Source of the DNA: Saprospiraceae bacterium
Lineage (GTDB): Bacteria > Bacteroidota > Bacteroidia > Chitinophagales > Saprospiraceae
Length of the DNA: 64,000 nt
Assembly: GCA_016714985.1 (NCBI GenBank)
Contig: JADKBS010000009.1
Span: forward strand, 1-64,000
Reading direction: 5' to 3'
Shown piece after piece: positions 21,091-29,359 of this stretch (the stretch's first letter is position 1; every line of letters begins with the position of its first letter). Below the pieces are notes generated by a model. The model had not been told where the DNA came from, searched no databases, and saw nothing but the letters and a program-made list of their open reading frames with translations. Position numbers and translations under genes: made by a program.

Positions 21091-21796
21091 ACTAAAATGT
21101 ATCGTCATTGAAGATGAGCCACTTGCCGCCGAGGGCTTAGAGGCTTTCATCCGAGAGGTGCCGTCCTTGGAATTTGTTGCGACATTCCCCGATGCACTGT
21201 CAACCTTGGAGCTGATGAACAGGCAACAGGTGGACGTGATTTTCCTCGACATCCACTTGCCAAAACTGAAAGGCCTTGATTTTCTAAGGTCACTCAAGAA
21301 CCCGCCACAGGTCATACTCACCACCGCCTACCACCAATACGCCATTGAAAGCTACGAACTCAATGTAGTGGACTACCTATTAAAGCCCTTTGGGTTTCCC
21401 CGCTTCCTTGCCGCCGTTAATAAGTTAATGGCAAATGATGTGCAATCAAAAATTGAATTGGCGCCAGCCGTCAACCGTCAACCGTCAACCGTCAACCGTC
21501 CAAACCATTTCTTCAATGAAAACAAGCGCCAGGTCAAGGTCTATCATGATGAAATATTGTACGTCGAAAGCCTAAAGGAGTATGTCAAACTGGTTCTGTT
21601 GGGAGGTAGGACGGTCATCACCCGATTCCAGTTGGGCGAATTTGAGACTCAGATGAACGACCCAAACCTCGTTCGCATTCATCGTTCGTATTTGGTTGCA
21701 AAGGATAAAATCGAGGCTTTTTCCGCAACGGAAGTAGAGATTGGCGGTGTAAAACTGCCCATTGGTAGGGTTTACCAAGGCCAAATTCAATTTTGA
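21083..21796 (+). CDS. LytTR-family response regulator
   Basis: 237 residues. Receiver domain with the acidic pocket VIEDEP, phospho-acceptor Asp56 in FLDIHLP and the conserved Lys101 in DYLLKPF; then a linker (about residues 105-145) and a C-terminal LytTR DNA-binding domain (VKVYHDEILYVESLKEYVKL, IRTH-equivalent VRIHRSYLV, GRVYQ). It should bind promoters after phosphorylation by the overlapping upstream kinase. The linker is encoded in part by a 7-bp tandem repeat (21468-21500), which is unusual for a coding region. Targets unknown; the D-amino-acid genes downstream are candidates by position only. Confidence 0.93.
   Translation: MTKLKCIVIEDEPLAAEGLEAFIREVPSLEFVATFPDALSTLELMNRQQVDVIFLDIHLPKLKGLDFLRSLKNPPQVILTTAYHQYAIESYELNVVDYLLKPFGFPRFLAAVNKLMANDVQSKIELAPAVNRQPSTVNRPNHFFNENKRQVKVYHDEILYVESLKEYVKLVLLGGRTVITRFQLGEFETQMNDPNLVRIHRSYLVAKDKIEAFSATEVEIGGVKLPIGRVYQGQIQF
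21468..21500 (+). repeat. 7-bp tandem repeat CCGTCAA in response-regulator linker
   Basis: Four full copies of CCGTCAA plus five more bases lie between the receiver and LytTR domains and encode the linker VNRQPSTVNRPN. The unit is not a multiple of three, so gain or loss of one copy would shift the frame before the DNA-binding domain. Confidence 0.9.
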
Positions 21797-21884
21797 AAAA
21801 ACAGGCTGGCCAATCCCCAATTTTCTGCTCGCCATTTGGAAAATACTTCGGTCATTTGCGCCAGCACATCAAATTTTCCAGCAC

Positions 21885-22361
21885 ATGAAAATTCAACAAA
21901 TCGATCATAAACTGGCCGAATTGGGCCTCCATCTCCCCGTTTTACCTACCTCCAAAGGCATTTATCAACGTTGCCTGACCATTGGGAACCTTGTTTACTT
22001 CTCTGGCCATGTCTCCGTCAACACTGACGGCAGCTTCATCACGGGCAAGCTCGGCGCCGACCTCAATGAAGAACAAGGCAAGGCAGCAGCTAGGCAATGT
22101 GGCTTGGCTATTCTTGCTGCCTTAAAGGAGCATCTCGGCAGCCTTGACAAGGTGAAACGGGTCGTCAAACTGTTGGGCATGGTGAATGCCACGCCCGATT
22201 ACCAGCACCACCCCGTTGTCATCAATGGATGCAGCGAATTATTTGCCTCGCTTTGGGGCCCTGAGCATGGCGTTGGGGTGCGCAGTGCCGTGGGAATGGG
22301 TTCCTTGCCGGGCAATGTGGCGGTGGAGATAGAAGGGATTGTAGAGATTGGTGATTGGTGA
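21885..22361 (+). CDS. RidA/YjgF family protein
   Basis: 158 residues from MKIQQIDHKL. RidA proteins hydrolyse reactive enamine/imine intermediates released by PLP enzymes. The hallmark end GVRSAVGMGSLPGNVAVEIEGIVEIG contains the conserved Arg that binds the carboxylate, and NLVYFSGHVSVNTDGS is the start of the barrel. It belongs to the longer subgroup (about 155 residues against about 128 in E. coli RidA). It starts 88 bp after the LytTR gene; an in-frame start at 21762 would overlap that gene and is not preferred. The next gene encodes a PLP enzyme, which fits a detoxifying partner role. The final codons run into a short GTGATTGGT word repeat (22350-22365). Confidence 0.9.
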   Translation: MKIQQIDHKLAELGLHLPVLPTSKGIYQRCLTIGNLVYFSGHVSVNTDGSFITGKLGADLNEEQGKAAARQCGLAILAALKEHLGSLDKVKRVVKLLGMVNATPDYQHHPVVINGCSELFASLWGPEHGVGVRSAVGMGSLPGNVAVEIEGIVEIGDW

Positions 22362-22392
22362 TTGGTTGGCATTTTCTCATCCCAATATTTTC

Positions 22393-23494
22393 ATGATATA
22401 CCAAATCAAAAACATCGAGGAACTCGACTCGCCCGCCTTGGTAGTATTTATGGAGCAGGTGGAGCAAAACATCGCCCATGCCATGCGCATGGTAGGTGAA
22501 GTGGACAAGTTGCGACCGCATGTAAAGACCAATAAATCAGCTGATGCCTGCAAGCTGATGCTGGCTGCTGGCATTTCCAAGTTCAAATGTGCCACCATTG
22601 CCGAGGCAGAAATGTTGGCCAATTGCGGAGCAAAAGACGTGCTGCTTGCCTACCAACCCATTGGGCCTAAGGCAGAACGGTTTGCTGCGCTCATCCAAAA
22701 ATATCCTGACACGAGCTACTCCTGCCTGACCGATGACCTTTATGCTGCTACCGCAATGGCAGCTGTTTTCCACGAAAACGGCTTGAAAGTCCCTGTATTT
22801 ATTGACCTGAACTTGGGCATGAACCGCACGGGCATTGCGCCAGCAAGGGCTTTGGAACTTTACCAAGCCTGTGCAAAATTGGACGGCATCCGACCTGTTG
22901 GCATTCAGGCTTATGATGGGCATATCCGGGACATGGATTTTGAGCTGCGCAAAGCCAAGTGCGACGCTGCTTTTCAAATCGTAGCAGCATTGGCAATCGC
23001 CATTAAAAATGCGGGCTTCGCTGCCCCAACCATCATCGCTGGCGGCTCCCCGACCTTTCCCATCCATGCAACTCGGCAGGAGGTGGAATGCAGCCCCGGC
23101 ACCTTTATCTATTGGGACAAAGGCTATTCCGACCTATGCCCTGAGCAGCCATTCCGACCAGCGGCCTGTTTGGTAACAAGGGTCATCTCATTGCCTGATG
23201 CCACTAAAATCTGCCTTGATCTTGGCCATAAATCTGTGGCAGCGGAGAACGAAATAGGCAAGCGGGTCTATTTCCCCCAATGCTCCTGAACTAAAGCCCA
23301 TCGGCCAGAGCGAGGAGCATTTGGTCATGGAAGCTGGGGAAGGCCACTCCTATAAAGTCGGGGATGTTTTGATGGGCATTCCTTACCATATTTGCCCAAC
23401 GGTAGCCCTGTACGAACGGGTTTTTGTAATCGAAAACAGCCAAATAACGGGCGAATGGAAAACGACCAGCCGGGACAGGAGGCTAACGGTTTAG
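22393..23494 (+). CDS. D-threonine aldolase / D-serine dehydratase-like PLP enzyme, frameshifted
   Basis: Fold-type III PLP enzyme of the alanine-racemase N-domain plus DSD1-like C-domain class. The Schiff-base lysine lies in RPHVKTNKSADACKLM, and the barrel has FIDLNLGMNRTG and IIAGGSPTFPIHA. The first frame ends at 23289 after YFPQCS. One extra C in the C5 run at 23274-23278 accounts for this. The other frame continues NAPELKPIGQSEEHL and PYHICPTVALYERVFVIE to a stop at 23492-23494, which supplies the metal-binding His-x-Cys pair typical of this family. It acts on D-serine, D-threonine or related D-amino acids; which one is not readable. Flanked by RidA and a dipeptidase in a likely operon. 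Confidence 0.87.
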
Positions 23495-23580
23495 CTGCGA
23501 GCTGCGAGTTGCGAGTTGCTTGTAGTTCAACTCGAAACTCTTAGCTCGTAATTCGAAACTGGTAACTCGTAACTCTTATA
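23495..23580. repeat. Intergenic word repeat (GCGAGTT / AACTCG)
   Basis: The gap between two operon genes consists almost wholly of variants of one word: GCTGCGAGTTGCGAGTTGC, followed by its approximate reverse complement AACTCGAAACTC, TTCGAAACT and AACTCGTAACTC. It can fold into an imperfect hairpin. The same word recurs at 15219-15250. Confidence 0.8.
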
Positions 23581-23583
23581 ATC

Positions 23584-24659
23584 ATGTTCATCTTCGATGC
23601 ACACCTCGACCTCGCCATGAACGCCATGGAATGGAACCGGGACCTCCGGCTGCCCATCGCCGACATCAACCAACGGAAGCTGGCCTGACCGACAAACCCG
23701 ACCGTGGCAATGCGACCGTCTGTTTTCCTGAACTACGTAGGGGGAATATCGGGATGGTCGTTGCTACGCAAATCGCCCGCTACGTGGCGCTGGACAACCC
23801 GCTGCCTGGATGGCACTCGCCGGAGCAGGCTTGGGCGCATACGCAAGGCCAGTTGGCTTGGTACAAGGCGATGGAAGCTGCGGGCGAATTGGCGCAAGTC
23901 ACTGATTTGCAAGGACTTGAAGCACAAGTTGCCCACTGGAACGACCCCACCATTGCGCAAGCAGGCAAGCCCATCGGCTACGTCCTCAGCTTGGAAGGTG
24001 CCGACTCGCTCGTGTCGGTGGAGCATGTGGAAATTGCCTACCAATACGGCTTGCGGGCCATCGGCCCCGGTCATTATGGGCCTGGCCGCTATGCGAACGG
24101 CACGAACGCTACGGGCAAAATGGGGCAGCTTGGACTGGATTTGTTGAAAAAAATGGCCTCGCTCAATATCATCCTCGATGCCACGCACCTCTGCGACGAT
24201 GCCTTCTGGCAAGTGATGGAGCATTTCGATGGCCCTGTTTGGGCCAGCCACAACAACTGCCGGGCAATCGTTGACCACAACCGCCAGTTTTCCGATGAAC
24301 AAATCAAGGAATTGATTGGACGAAAGGCCGTCATCGGGGCGGTGATGGATGCCTGGATGATAGTGCCGAACTGGGTGCGCCGCCAATCTACGCCCGTGGA
24401 AATGGGCCTGAATCTGGAGCGGGTCGCCGACCATATTGACCATATCTGCCAGTTGGCGGGCAATGCCGAGCACGTTGGCATCGGCTCCGACATGGACGGG
24501 GCGTTTGGCAGGGAGCAATGCCCCTACGACCTGACCACTATTTCAGAAATGCAGTCAATGGCTGGGGTGCTACGCGATAGAGGCTATTCCGAAACTGACG
24601 TTGAAGGTATCATGCACGGTAACTGGCTGCGGTTTTTGCGGAGGGTATGGAATCGCTAA
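23584..24659 (+). CDS. Membrane dipeptidase (peptidase M19), frameshifted near N-terminus
   Basis: Zinc dipeptidase of the renal dipeptidase family, which cleaves dipeptides and accepts D-residues at the second position. From ATG 23584 the frame reads MFIFDAHLDLAMNAMEWN, with the HxD metal motif, and stops near 23690. The other frame continues GLTDKPDRGNATVCFPELRRGN onward, so a base is lost or gained near 23676. Later motifs: LSLEGADSL (bridging Glu), GLRAIGPGHYG, ILDATHLCDDAF (His), WASHNNCRAI (His), HVGIGSDMDG (Asp). About 355 residues, normal for the family. No signal peptide, so probably cytoplasmic. Last gene of the RidA - PLP enzyme - dipeptidase set. Confidence 0.9.
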
Positions 24660-24662
24660 TTT

Positions 24663-26666
24663 TCAAAAAACTACCAGTTTTGCCTGCCATTTTTCATTCT
24701 CGTTGCTCAATTCGACCCAATAGAAGCCTGGCATCCAATCCCCGACCTGCCATGCCAGCGTACTTTGTCCCGGTGGAATATCCTTGGCCAAAACTTGACG
24801 GCCATTGAGGTCATAAACCTTTAGGCGAGTTGGGGTTATTTCTTTCAAAATTTCAAGTTTGACCAATCCATTGCTTGGATTTGGTGAAAGCGTTATCCCC
24901 TGCCCTGCCCTCGCTTCTTCGGAAGCAGAGACACCACATGCAGCCCCAGTGATTTGTCCATCCATCCAAGCCAGTCTTTCAGCGATGAGGTTCCTTCGGA
25001 AAGCCACATTGCCATCGAAATCGGCAAAGCCAAGCTCTGGCCAACGCTCGAAGTTGCGGGCGGCAGGCTCGGCCAGGAGTTGGTGCAGGGAGTCCACCAT
25101 TTCAAGGAATTCAGAAGTCTGCCAAGGGCCTTGCCTTAGTTTTTGCCAACGGCAATGGCGCTGTTGAAGGAACGCCGGGTCGCTGTGCATGATGCTCCAC
25201 CAATCGGGGAATGGCCAACCTGTGTGGGTTATTTCCCATACCCACCCCTCCACGCAGCAGAAACCACGGTCGTAGTCCCAGGCTGGGCCAATTTTCAGCT
25301 TGCCACCGTCCGTTGACTTTTCCTTGTACATAAAAGTGCTGCGGCCATAGCTGTCGTAGTTGGTGCTGAACTCGTTGACGAACATGAAATCCATGAAGGT
25401 GCTATCGTCAATGAAGCGGCGGTAGCCCAGTTCAGGGTCGGCAAAATTGGGTGCGTGCAAGCTATGCTCGAAGCTGTCCACGTAGTTGCTGATATAGATT
25501 TCCTGAGGCAATTGTATCTGGTCCTGCCGAGGCTGCACAAATTTGAATTGAACGGGCAGGTTAGAAGTACTGAAGTTGATGGGGAGGTAAGGGGAAATCC
25601 AAGCGCCGGGGTCACCGTTGTGGTTCATTTCGATGATATAACCGCCCGTAAGCTCCACTCCCACTGTGTCCTCAGGGTTCAGCTTGGCAATGTCCACCCG
25701 GTTTTTGTCCCGTTTCACTTTTTCAGTCAAGTTATAAACGCCAACATAATCGCCATCCACGAACACTTCGCAGTACATGGTACGTGGCGCATAGCGGCCC
25801 ATCCGCCGGGCAAAGGTGTAGGCAAGGGGGTTTGCCATCAGCGTGGGGTCGAGGTATTCGGCCTTTAGAATCCAGTCGTTTTCAGAGGGCAAGCCAAGCA
25901 ACGAGGTGTCTATTTCCAAGCCAGCACCATCAACAAGGTCGAAGTCGTAGTTTTTTTTGGGGTACCAAGGCCCTGTGAATCCTTGTAGTTCAACGAGGAT
26001 TTTGCCCTCAAACTCGAAGTCGGTATCAGATTGAAAATTCAACTGCCCATTGCCTTTGTTGACGATTTTCAGGTCGGCCAGAATCTTGGGTTCGTCGTTG
26101 ATGGTTTGGCCACCCGTCTCAATCAAGACAACGGGAAGGTGGGTGCCCGTGAAAACGGTTGGCGTGGCAGCTCCGGCCCCGAAGGTCAATTTCCAATCAA
26201 CCAGGAACCCAGCATCCGCAAAGGCATAAGTATCAAACACCACCAGTTCCCAAGTCCCATTCGGATTTTGGCCATTGTTCAGGTTCCCCATATTGCCCAT
26301 GGGCACAAAAAGCCCGACGAAGGGTGCAGCCCCAGCGGTAATGCCCGTTTGGGCATCTTGGCGAAGGCAGCAATTTTCCCAATTGTCACCATCGCCACCA
26401 ATCCCGGCAAACAGCATGAAGGTCGTCCCATCAGGTGCCCTCAGGCGTACGTCCATGTCGCTGGCCCAAGTATGGGTCATGTTCAGGCAGACCTCCAACA
26501 GGCCAAAATCGCTGTTGATTGCTGGTTGTAACCCACTGATCTCCAAGGGAAAGGAAAAGGACGTGCCATCATCTGGCACGGGTTGGTTGACGGTGGAAGT
26601 AAAAGTCTGGGCCAATAGCAGGTATTGCGGCAGCAGGAAAAGAACAAGGACAATTTTCTGTTTCAT
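24663..26666 (-). CDS. CotH-like kinase protein with P-domain and T9SS sorting domain
   Basis: 667 residues, intact. The signal peptide is IVLVLFLLPQYLLLAQ. A proprotein-convertase P-domain-like module follows (about residues 25-160: DVRLRAPDGTTFMLF, NPNGTWELVVFDTYAFADAG). Then comes a CotH-like atypical kinase domain (about 180-590: RTMYCEVFVDGDYVGVYNLTEKVKRDKNRVDI with the conserved Y-N/L-E-K, and KIGPAWDYDRGF). A type A T9SS tail completes it (LSPNPSNGLVKLEIL, KVYDLNGRQVL, PGFYWVELSNENEKWQAKLVVF). In Bacillus, CotH phosphorylates spore-coat proteins; in Bacteroidota the substrate is unknown. The convergent dipeptidase gene ends 3 bp away. A TACCTTTG box (26671-26678, minus strand) lies directly before the start codon. 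Confidence 0.93.
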   Translation of the reverse strand: MKQKIVLVLFLLPQYLLLAQTFTSTVNQPVPDDGTSFSFPLEISGLQPAINSDFGLLEVCLNMTHTWASDMDVRLRAPDGTTFMLFAGIGGDGDNWENCCLRQDAQTGITAGAAPFVGLFVPMGNMGNLNNGQNPNGTWELVVFDTYAFADAGFLVDWKLTFGAGAATPTVFTGTHLPVVLIETGGQTINDEPKILADLKIVNKGNGQLNFQSDTDFEFEGKILVELQGFTGPWYPKKNYDFDLVDGAGLEIDTSLLGLPSENDWILKAEYLDPTLMANPLAYTFARRMGRYAPRTMYCEVFVDGDYVGVYNLTEKVKRDKNRVDIAKLNPEDTVGVELTGGYIIEMNHNGDPGAWISPYLPINFSTSNLPVQFKFVQPRQDQIQLPQEIYISNYVDSFEHSLHAPNFADPELGYRRFIDDSTFMDFMFVNEFSTNYDSYGRSTFMYKEKSTDGGKLKIGPAWDYDRGFCCVEGWVWEITHTGWPFPDWWSIMHSDPAFLQQRHCRWQKLRQGPWQTSEFLEMVDSLHQLLAEPAARNFERWPELGFADFDGNVAFRRNLIAERLAWMDGQITGAACGVSASEEARAGQGITLSPNPSNGLVKLEILKEITPTRLKVYDLNGRQVLAKDIPPGQSTLAWQVGDWMPGFYWVELSNENEKWQAKLVVF

Positions 26667-26751
26667 GCGCCAAAGGTAAATAAGGAGGCTCTTCTTGGCG
26701 GCACTGATATTGATACCTTTGGCAATTGAAAGACTAAAACTATACTGCGAG

Positions 26752-26869
26752 CCGCCAAGTTCTGTGCATGGTTGATAAGGGTTGATGTGGTTGATAAGGG
26801 TTGATTATCAACCCTTATCAACCACATCAACCCTTATCAACAAAGGCACTCATGCCCAAAACTTGGCGA
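26752..26869. repeat. Nested palindromic element (dispersed family, copy 2)
   Basis: The core is a perfect palindrome with 35-bp arms around a single T at 26806 (26771-26841). Each arm carries GTTGATAAGGGTTGAT twice, with GTG between the copies. An outer inverted pair CGCCAAGTT..CATG (26753-26770 and 26851-26868) encloses it. The left half matches the palindrome at 15309. The element sits between the divergent CotH gene and futalosine hydrolase gene and ends just before the latter's first possible start. Confidence 0.9.
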
Positions 26870-26894
26870 CATGATCTATATAAAAATATCCTTC

Positions 26895-27582
26895 ATGAAA
26901 ATCCTCATCACTTCCGCTACCCCGTTTGAAGTTGCCCCATTGCGGCAGCACCTGAACGAAAAATTCTGGCCGCATTCCGAGTCTTTGTTCCAAAAAGAAG
27001 AGCTGGAAGTCTCTTTGCTCGTTACTGGCATTGGCATGACCTTGACGGCCTTGAACCTCGGCAGCCTTTTTGCGAAGCAACGGTTCGATTTGGCCATCAA
27101 TGCTGGCATAGCTGGGGCATACCCGGCATCGGGGCTTGCCATCGGCGAGGTGGTGCAAGTGACCTCCGAACGCTTCGCCGACCTGGGCGTGGAGGAGGCA
27201 GATGGCCGTTTTGTGGATGTCCACGAACTTGGCTTGGTGGATGCAAATGCCTCGCCTTTTACTAATGGCGAGTTGGTGAACCCTACGATGGGCTTCGACT
27301 TTCTGCCAAAAAGCAAATGGCTTGACCGTCAACAAAGTACACGGTTTTCAGCCTAGCATAGACGCCGTTTTGAAGCAATATCCATCAGATGTGGAAAGCA
27401 TGGAAGGTGCCGCTTTTTTCCTCGCTTGTTTGATGGCCGGGCAGCCGTTTTTGGAAATCCGCTCCATTTCCAACCTCGTTGAAGCGAGGAACCGGGAGGC
27501 TTGGGATTTGCCGAAGGCGATACAGCAACTAAATAATGTCCTGATTGAAATGGTTGGAACGATGGCTGGCAGCGCAGGTTAG
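26895..27582 (+). CDS. mqnB: Futalosine hydrolase, frameshifted
   Basis: Nucleoside-phosphorylase-fold hydrolase that removes hypoxanthine from futalosine in the futalosine route to menaquinone. Start MKILITSATPFEVAPL; core motifs VTGIGMTLTALNLG, INAGIAGAYPASGLAIGEVVQV and, after a frame break near 27325, DVESMEGAAFFLACLM (ribose-binding Met-Glu) with LEIRSISNLVEARNREAW. About 229 residues. It converges with the DUF721 gene, the two stop codons overlapping by 4 bp. UbiX at 36757 is another enzyme commonly found with this pathway. No other mqn genes are present in the window. Confidence 0.88.
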
Positions 27583-27869
27583 CGGATAACAACCTCAACG
27601 ACGTAGCTACTGCCAAGTTCGGTGTTCATCATCCGCTGTATCTTCTCCTTTTCGTAACTTAATTCATGCTTCAAGGAAGCAGATGTTAGGGTAATGAACA
27701 GCTTGCCTTTGCGCAGCACGACGTCCTTTGTATAGGTATTGATGGTGGTGCCCATTTTGGTCTTCCACACCTCCCTCACCTTCGCCTCGTTCAATGACTC
27801 CTTCCACCTCAATTCGTTCACGAGGTCTTTGATTACGTCTTTTATATTGTGCTGGTTGTCGAGATGCAT
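27579..27869 (-). CDS. DUF721 (DciA-like) protein
   Basis: 96 residues. It fits the DUF721/DciA family: an N-terminal helical start (IKDVIKDLVNELRWKESLNEAKVREVWKTKMG) and the typical end VVLRKGKLFITLTSASLKHELSYEKEKI. In proteobacteria DciA loads the replicative helicase. In Bacteroidota the short DUF721 proteins sit in the same place in the genome as orphan nucleic-acid-binding proteins, so the helicase role here is inference. It begins next to a long GAGAGGGT word repeat that separates it from arginine deiminase. Confidence 0.82.
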   Translation of the reverse strand: MHLDNQHNIKDVIKDLVNELRWKESLNEAKVREVWKTKMGTTINTYTKDVVLRKGKLFITLTSASLKHELSYEKEKIQRMMNTELGSSYVVEVVIR

Positions 27870-27875
27870 ATTATA

Positions 27876-28014
27876 GAAGTGAGAGAAGTGAGAGGCGTGA
27901 GAGGCGTGAGAGGGTGAGAGGGTGAGAGAAGTGAGAGGGGGGCAGGCTCGCCTCTCACTTCTCTCCCCCTCTCACCCTCTCACCTCTTTCACCCTCTCAC
28001 TCTCTCACTCTCTG
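27876..28014. repeat. Intergenic GTGAGAG word repeat forming an inverted repeat
   Basis: The left half repeats GAGAAGTGAGAGG and GAGAGGGTGAGAG; the right half is its reverse complement (CCTCTCACTTCTC, CTCACCCTCTCACC). The turn is at about 27950 (GGGGCAGGCTCGCC). The same words recur at 41356-41412. It fills the whole gap between DUF721 and arginine deiminase. Confidence 0.9.
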
Positions 28015-28017
28015 TCT

Positions 28018-29272
28018 TTAGTCTCTTTCAATAGGGCAAGTCATACAGTGCGAACCGCCCTGGCCCTTGAAAGCTCGTTGGACGGCAGGTTGATGATGGT
28101 GTTTTCAATGTCTTCTGGCTTGGCTTTGCCAGATTTAAAGTCGGCCAGCAGCTTTCGGGCATGAATGATATTGTAGCCCGCTTTTTTGAATGCCTTCTCC
28201 GTCACTGGATTTCGGTCGTAGGTGAGTGCGACACCGGGCTTGATGGCCACGAGGTTGCAGCCGTCCGTCCATTGTTCCCGCTCTTGGTAGGGCGACTCGC
28301 CCTTGCCGCTGAGGATGAACTGCATGTTCGGGTTGATTTCGTTCACCAAGAAATCACGGATGGACGAGTAGAAAATACTCGTGCCATTCGACTTATGCAC
28401 TTCCACATTGGAGCCGAGGCCATCCACCACGATGGGCTTGAAGGCGACAATATGGTTGTTGTTGATTTGGGTAAAAATGGTATCAATGTGCATATAGCTG
28501 CGGTCGTGCGGGATATTGATTTGCACCACGTTTTTCACCACGCCTTTTTGAACAGCACGTCCCGAAGTGAATGGATAGCATGGGCACTGGTACGCTCGCT
28601 ATGGCCTATGAGCAGGTAATCCTTGTTGATAACCATCATATCGCCGCCTTCGAGGCTCACGAACTCGCCACGGCGGCTCGGAGGGAATTCCTCATAGTGG
28701 TTCATGTTGATGAGTCGGCCCTGATCCTTCAAGTGCTGAAAAATGGGATTCGACCAGAAGATAAACCTCGACAAGTAGTTCTCCCGGAAGCGGGCTTCCT
28801 TGCCCGGCTTGGTGATGATGACGTGGTCGTTTACCGTCACGGCGATGTCCCTTGTGAAAATGAAGTTGGGAATCGGATCAAATAGGATGTAATCCTCCTC
28901 TTTGAGGTAACCGGTAATCAGCACGTCTGCGAGGCGCTCATCGGGCAAGTCCATCAGCAGTTGCTTGGTGGTCTTGGGCAACTCCTCGTAGTCCACGATT
29001 TCGTCAATGACCCATTCTTTGGTGGCATTGTCCGCAGCGATGGAACCAATGAGCAAGTCCTTGGTTTCCAGCACATTTTCGTTTCCCAGAAAGGCACGAA
29101 GGATCCCGGTGAAAATATCGTGTTCTTCCTGCATCTGTGGGAGGTGAACAATATCGTCGAAGAGCAGTTCGCTTGCCCTTTTAGGTGAAACACGTGCGAT
29201 GCCCTCATCGGGGCGGTGAACTACGACCCGGCGGAGCGGGCTGATTTCTGATGATACTTGGATAGTGGCCAT
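28018..29272 (-). CDS. arcA: Arginine deiminase, frameshifted twice
   Basis: Converts arginine to citrulline and ammonia. Residues of the guanidino-hydrolase fold are present across the frames: PNFIFTRDIAVTVND (catalytic Asp), SLEGGDMMVINKDYLLIGHSERTS, then after a break near 28538 NIPHDRSYMHIDTIFT (catalytic His/Asp) and EREQWTDGCNLVAIKPG. The second frame would end RARAVRTV. Shifting by one base near 28053 instead gives ARGGSHCMTCPIERD and a stop at 28018-28020, which restores the catalytic Cys near the end. About 416 residues, normal for the family. No ornithine carbamoyltransferase or carbamate kinase is nearby. The ureohydrolase at 41403 may use related substrates. Confidence 0.88.
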
Positions 29273-29281
29273 AAATAATTT

Positions 29282-29359
29282 GGATTGCGGATTGCGGATT
29301 GCGGATTGGGAAGTCAGGCTTGCTCTTTAACAAATCACTATTCACCAATCACTATTCAC
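29282..29359. repeat. Intergenic word repeats (GGATTGC; AATCACTATTCACC)
   Basis: Three and a half tandem copies of GGATTGC (29282-29308), then two copies of AATCACTATTCAC (29334-29359), fill the gap between the FAD oxidoreductase stop and the arginine deiminase start. The last bases include the oxidoreductase stop codon. Confidence 0.8.

Noticed and set aside
27876..28014. CRISPR array or satellite
   Set aside because: Units are 7-13 bp with no spacers of even length, and the two halves are inverted. It is a word repeat, not CRISPR.
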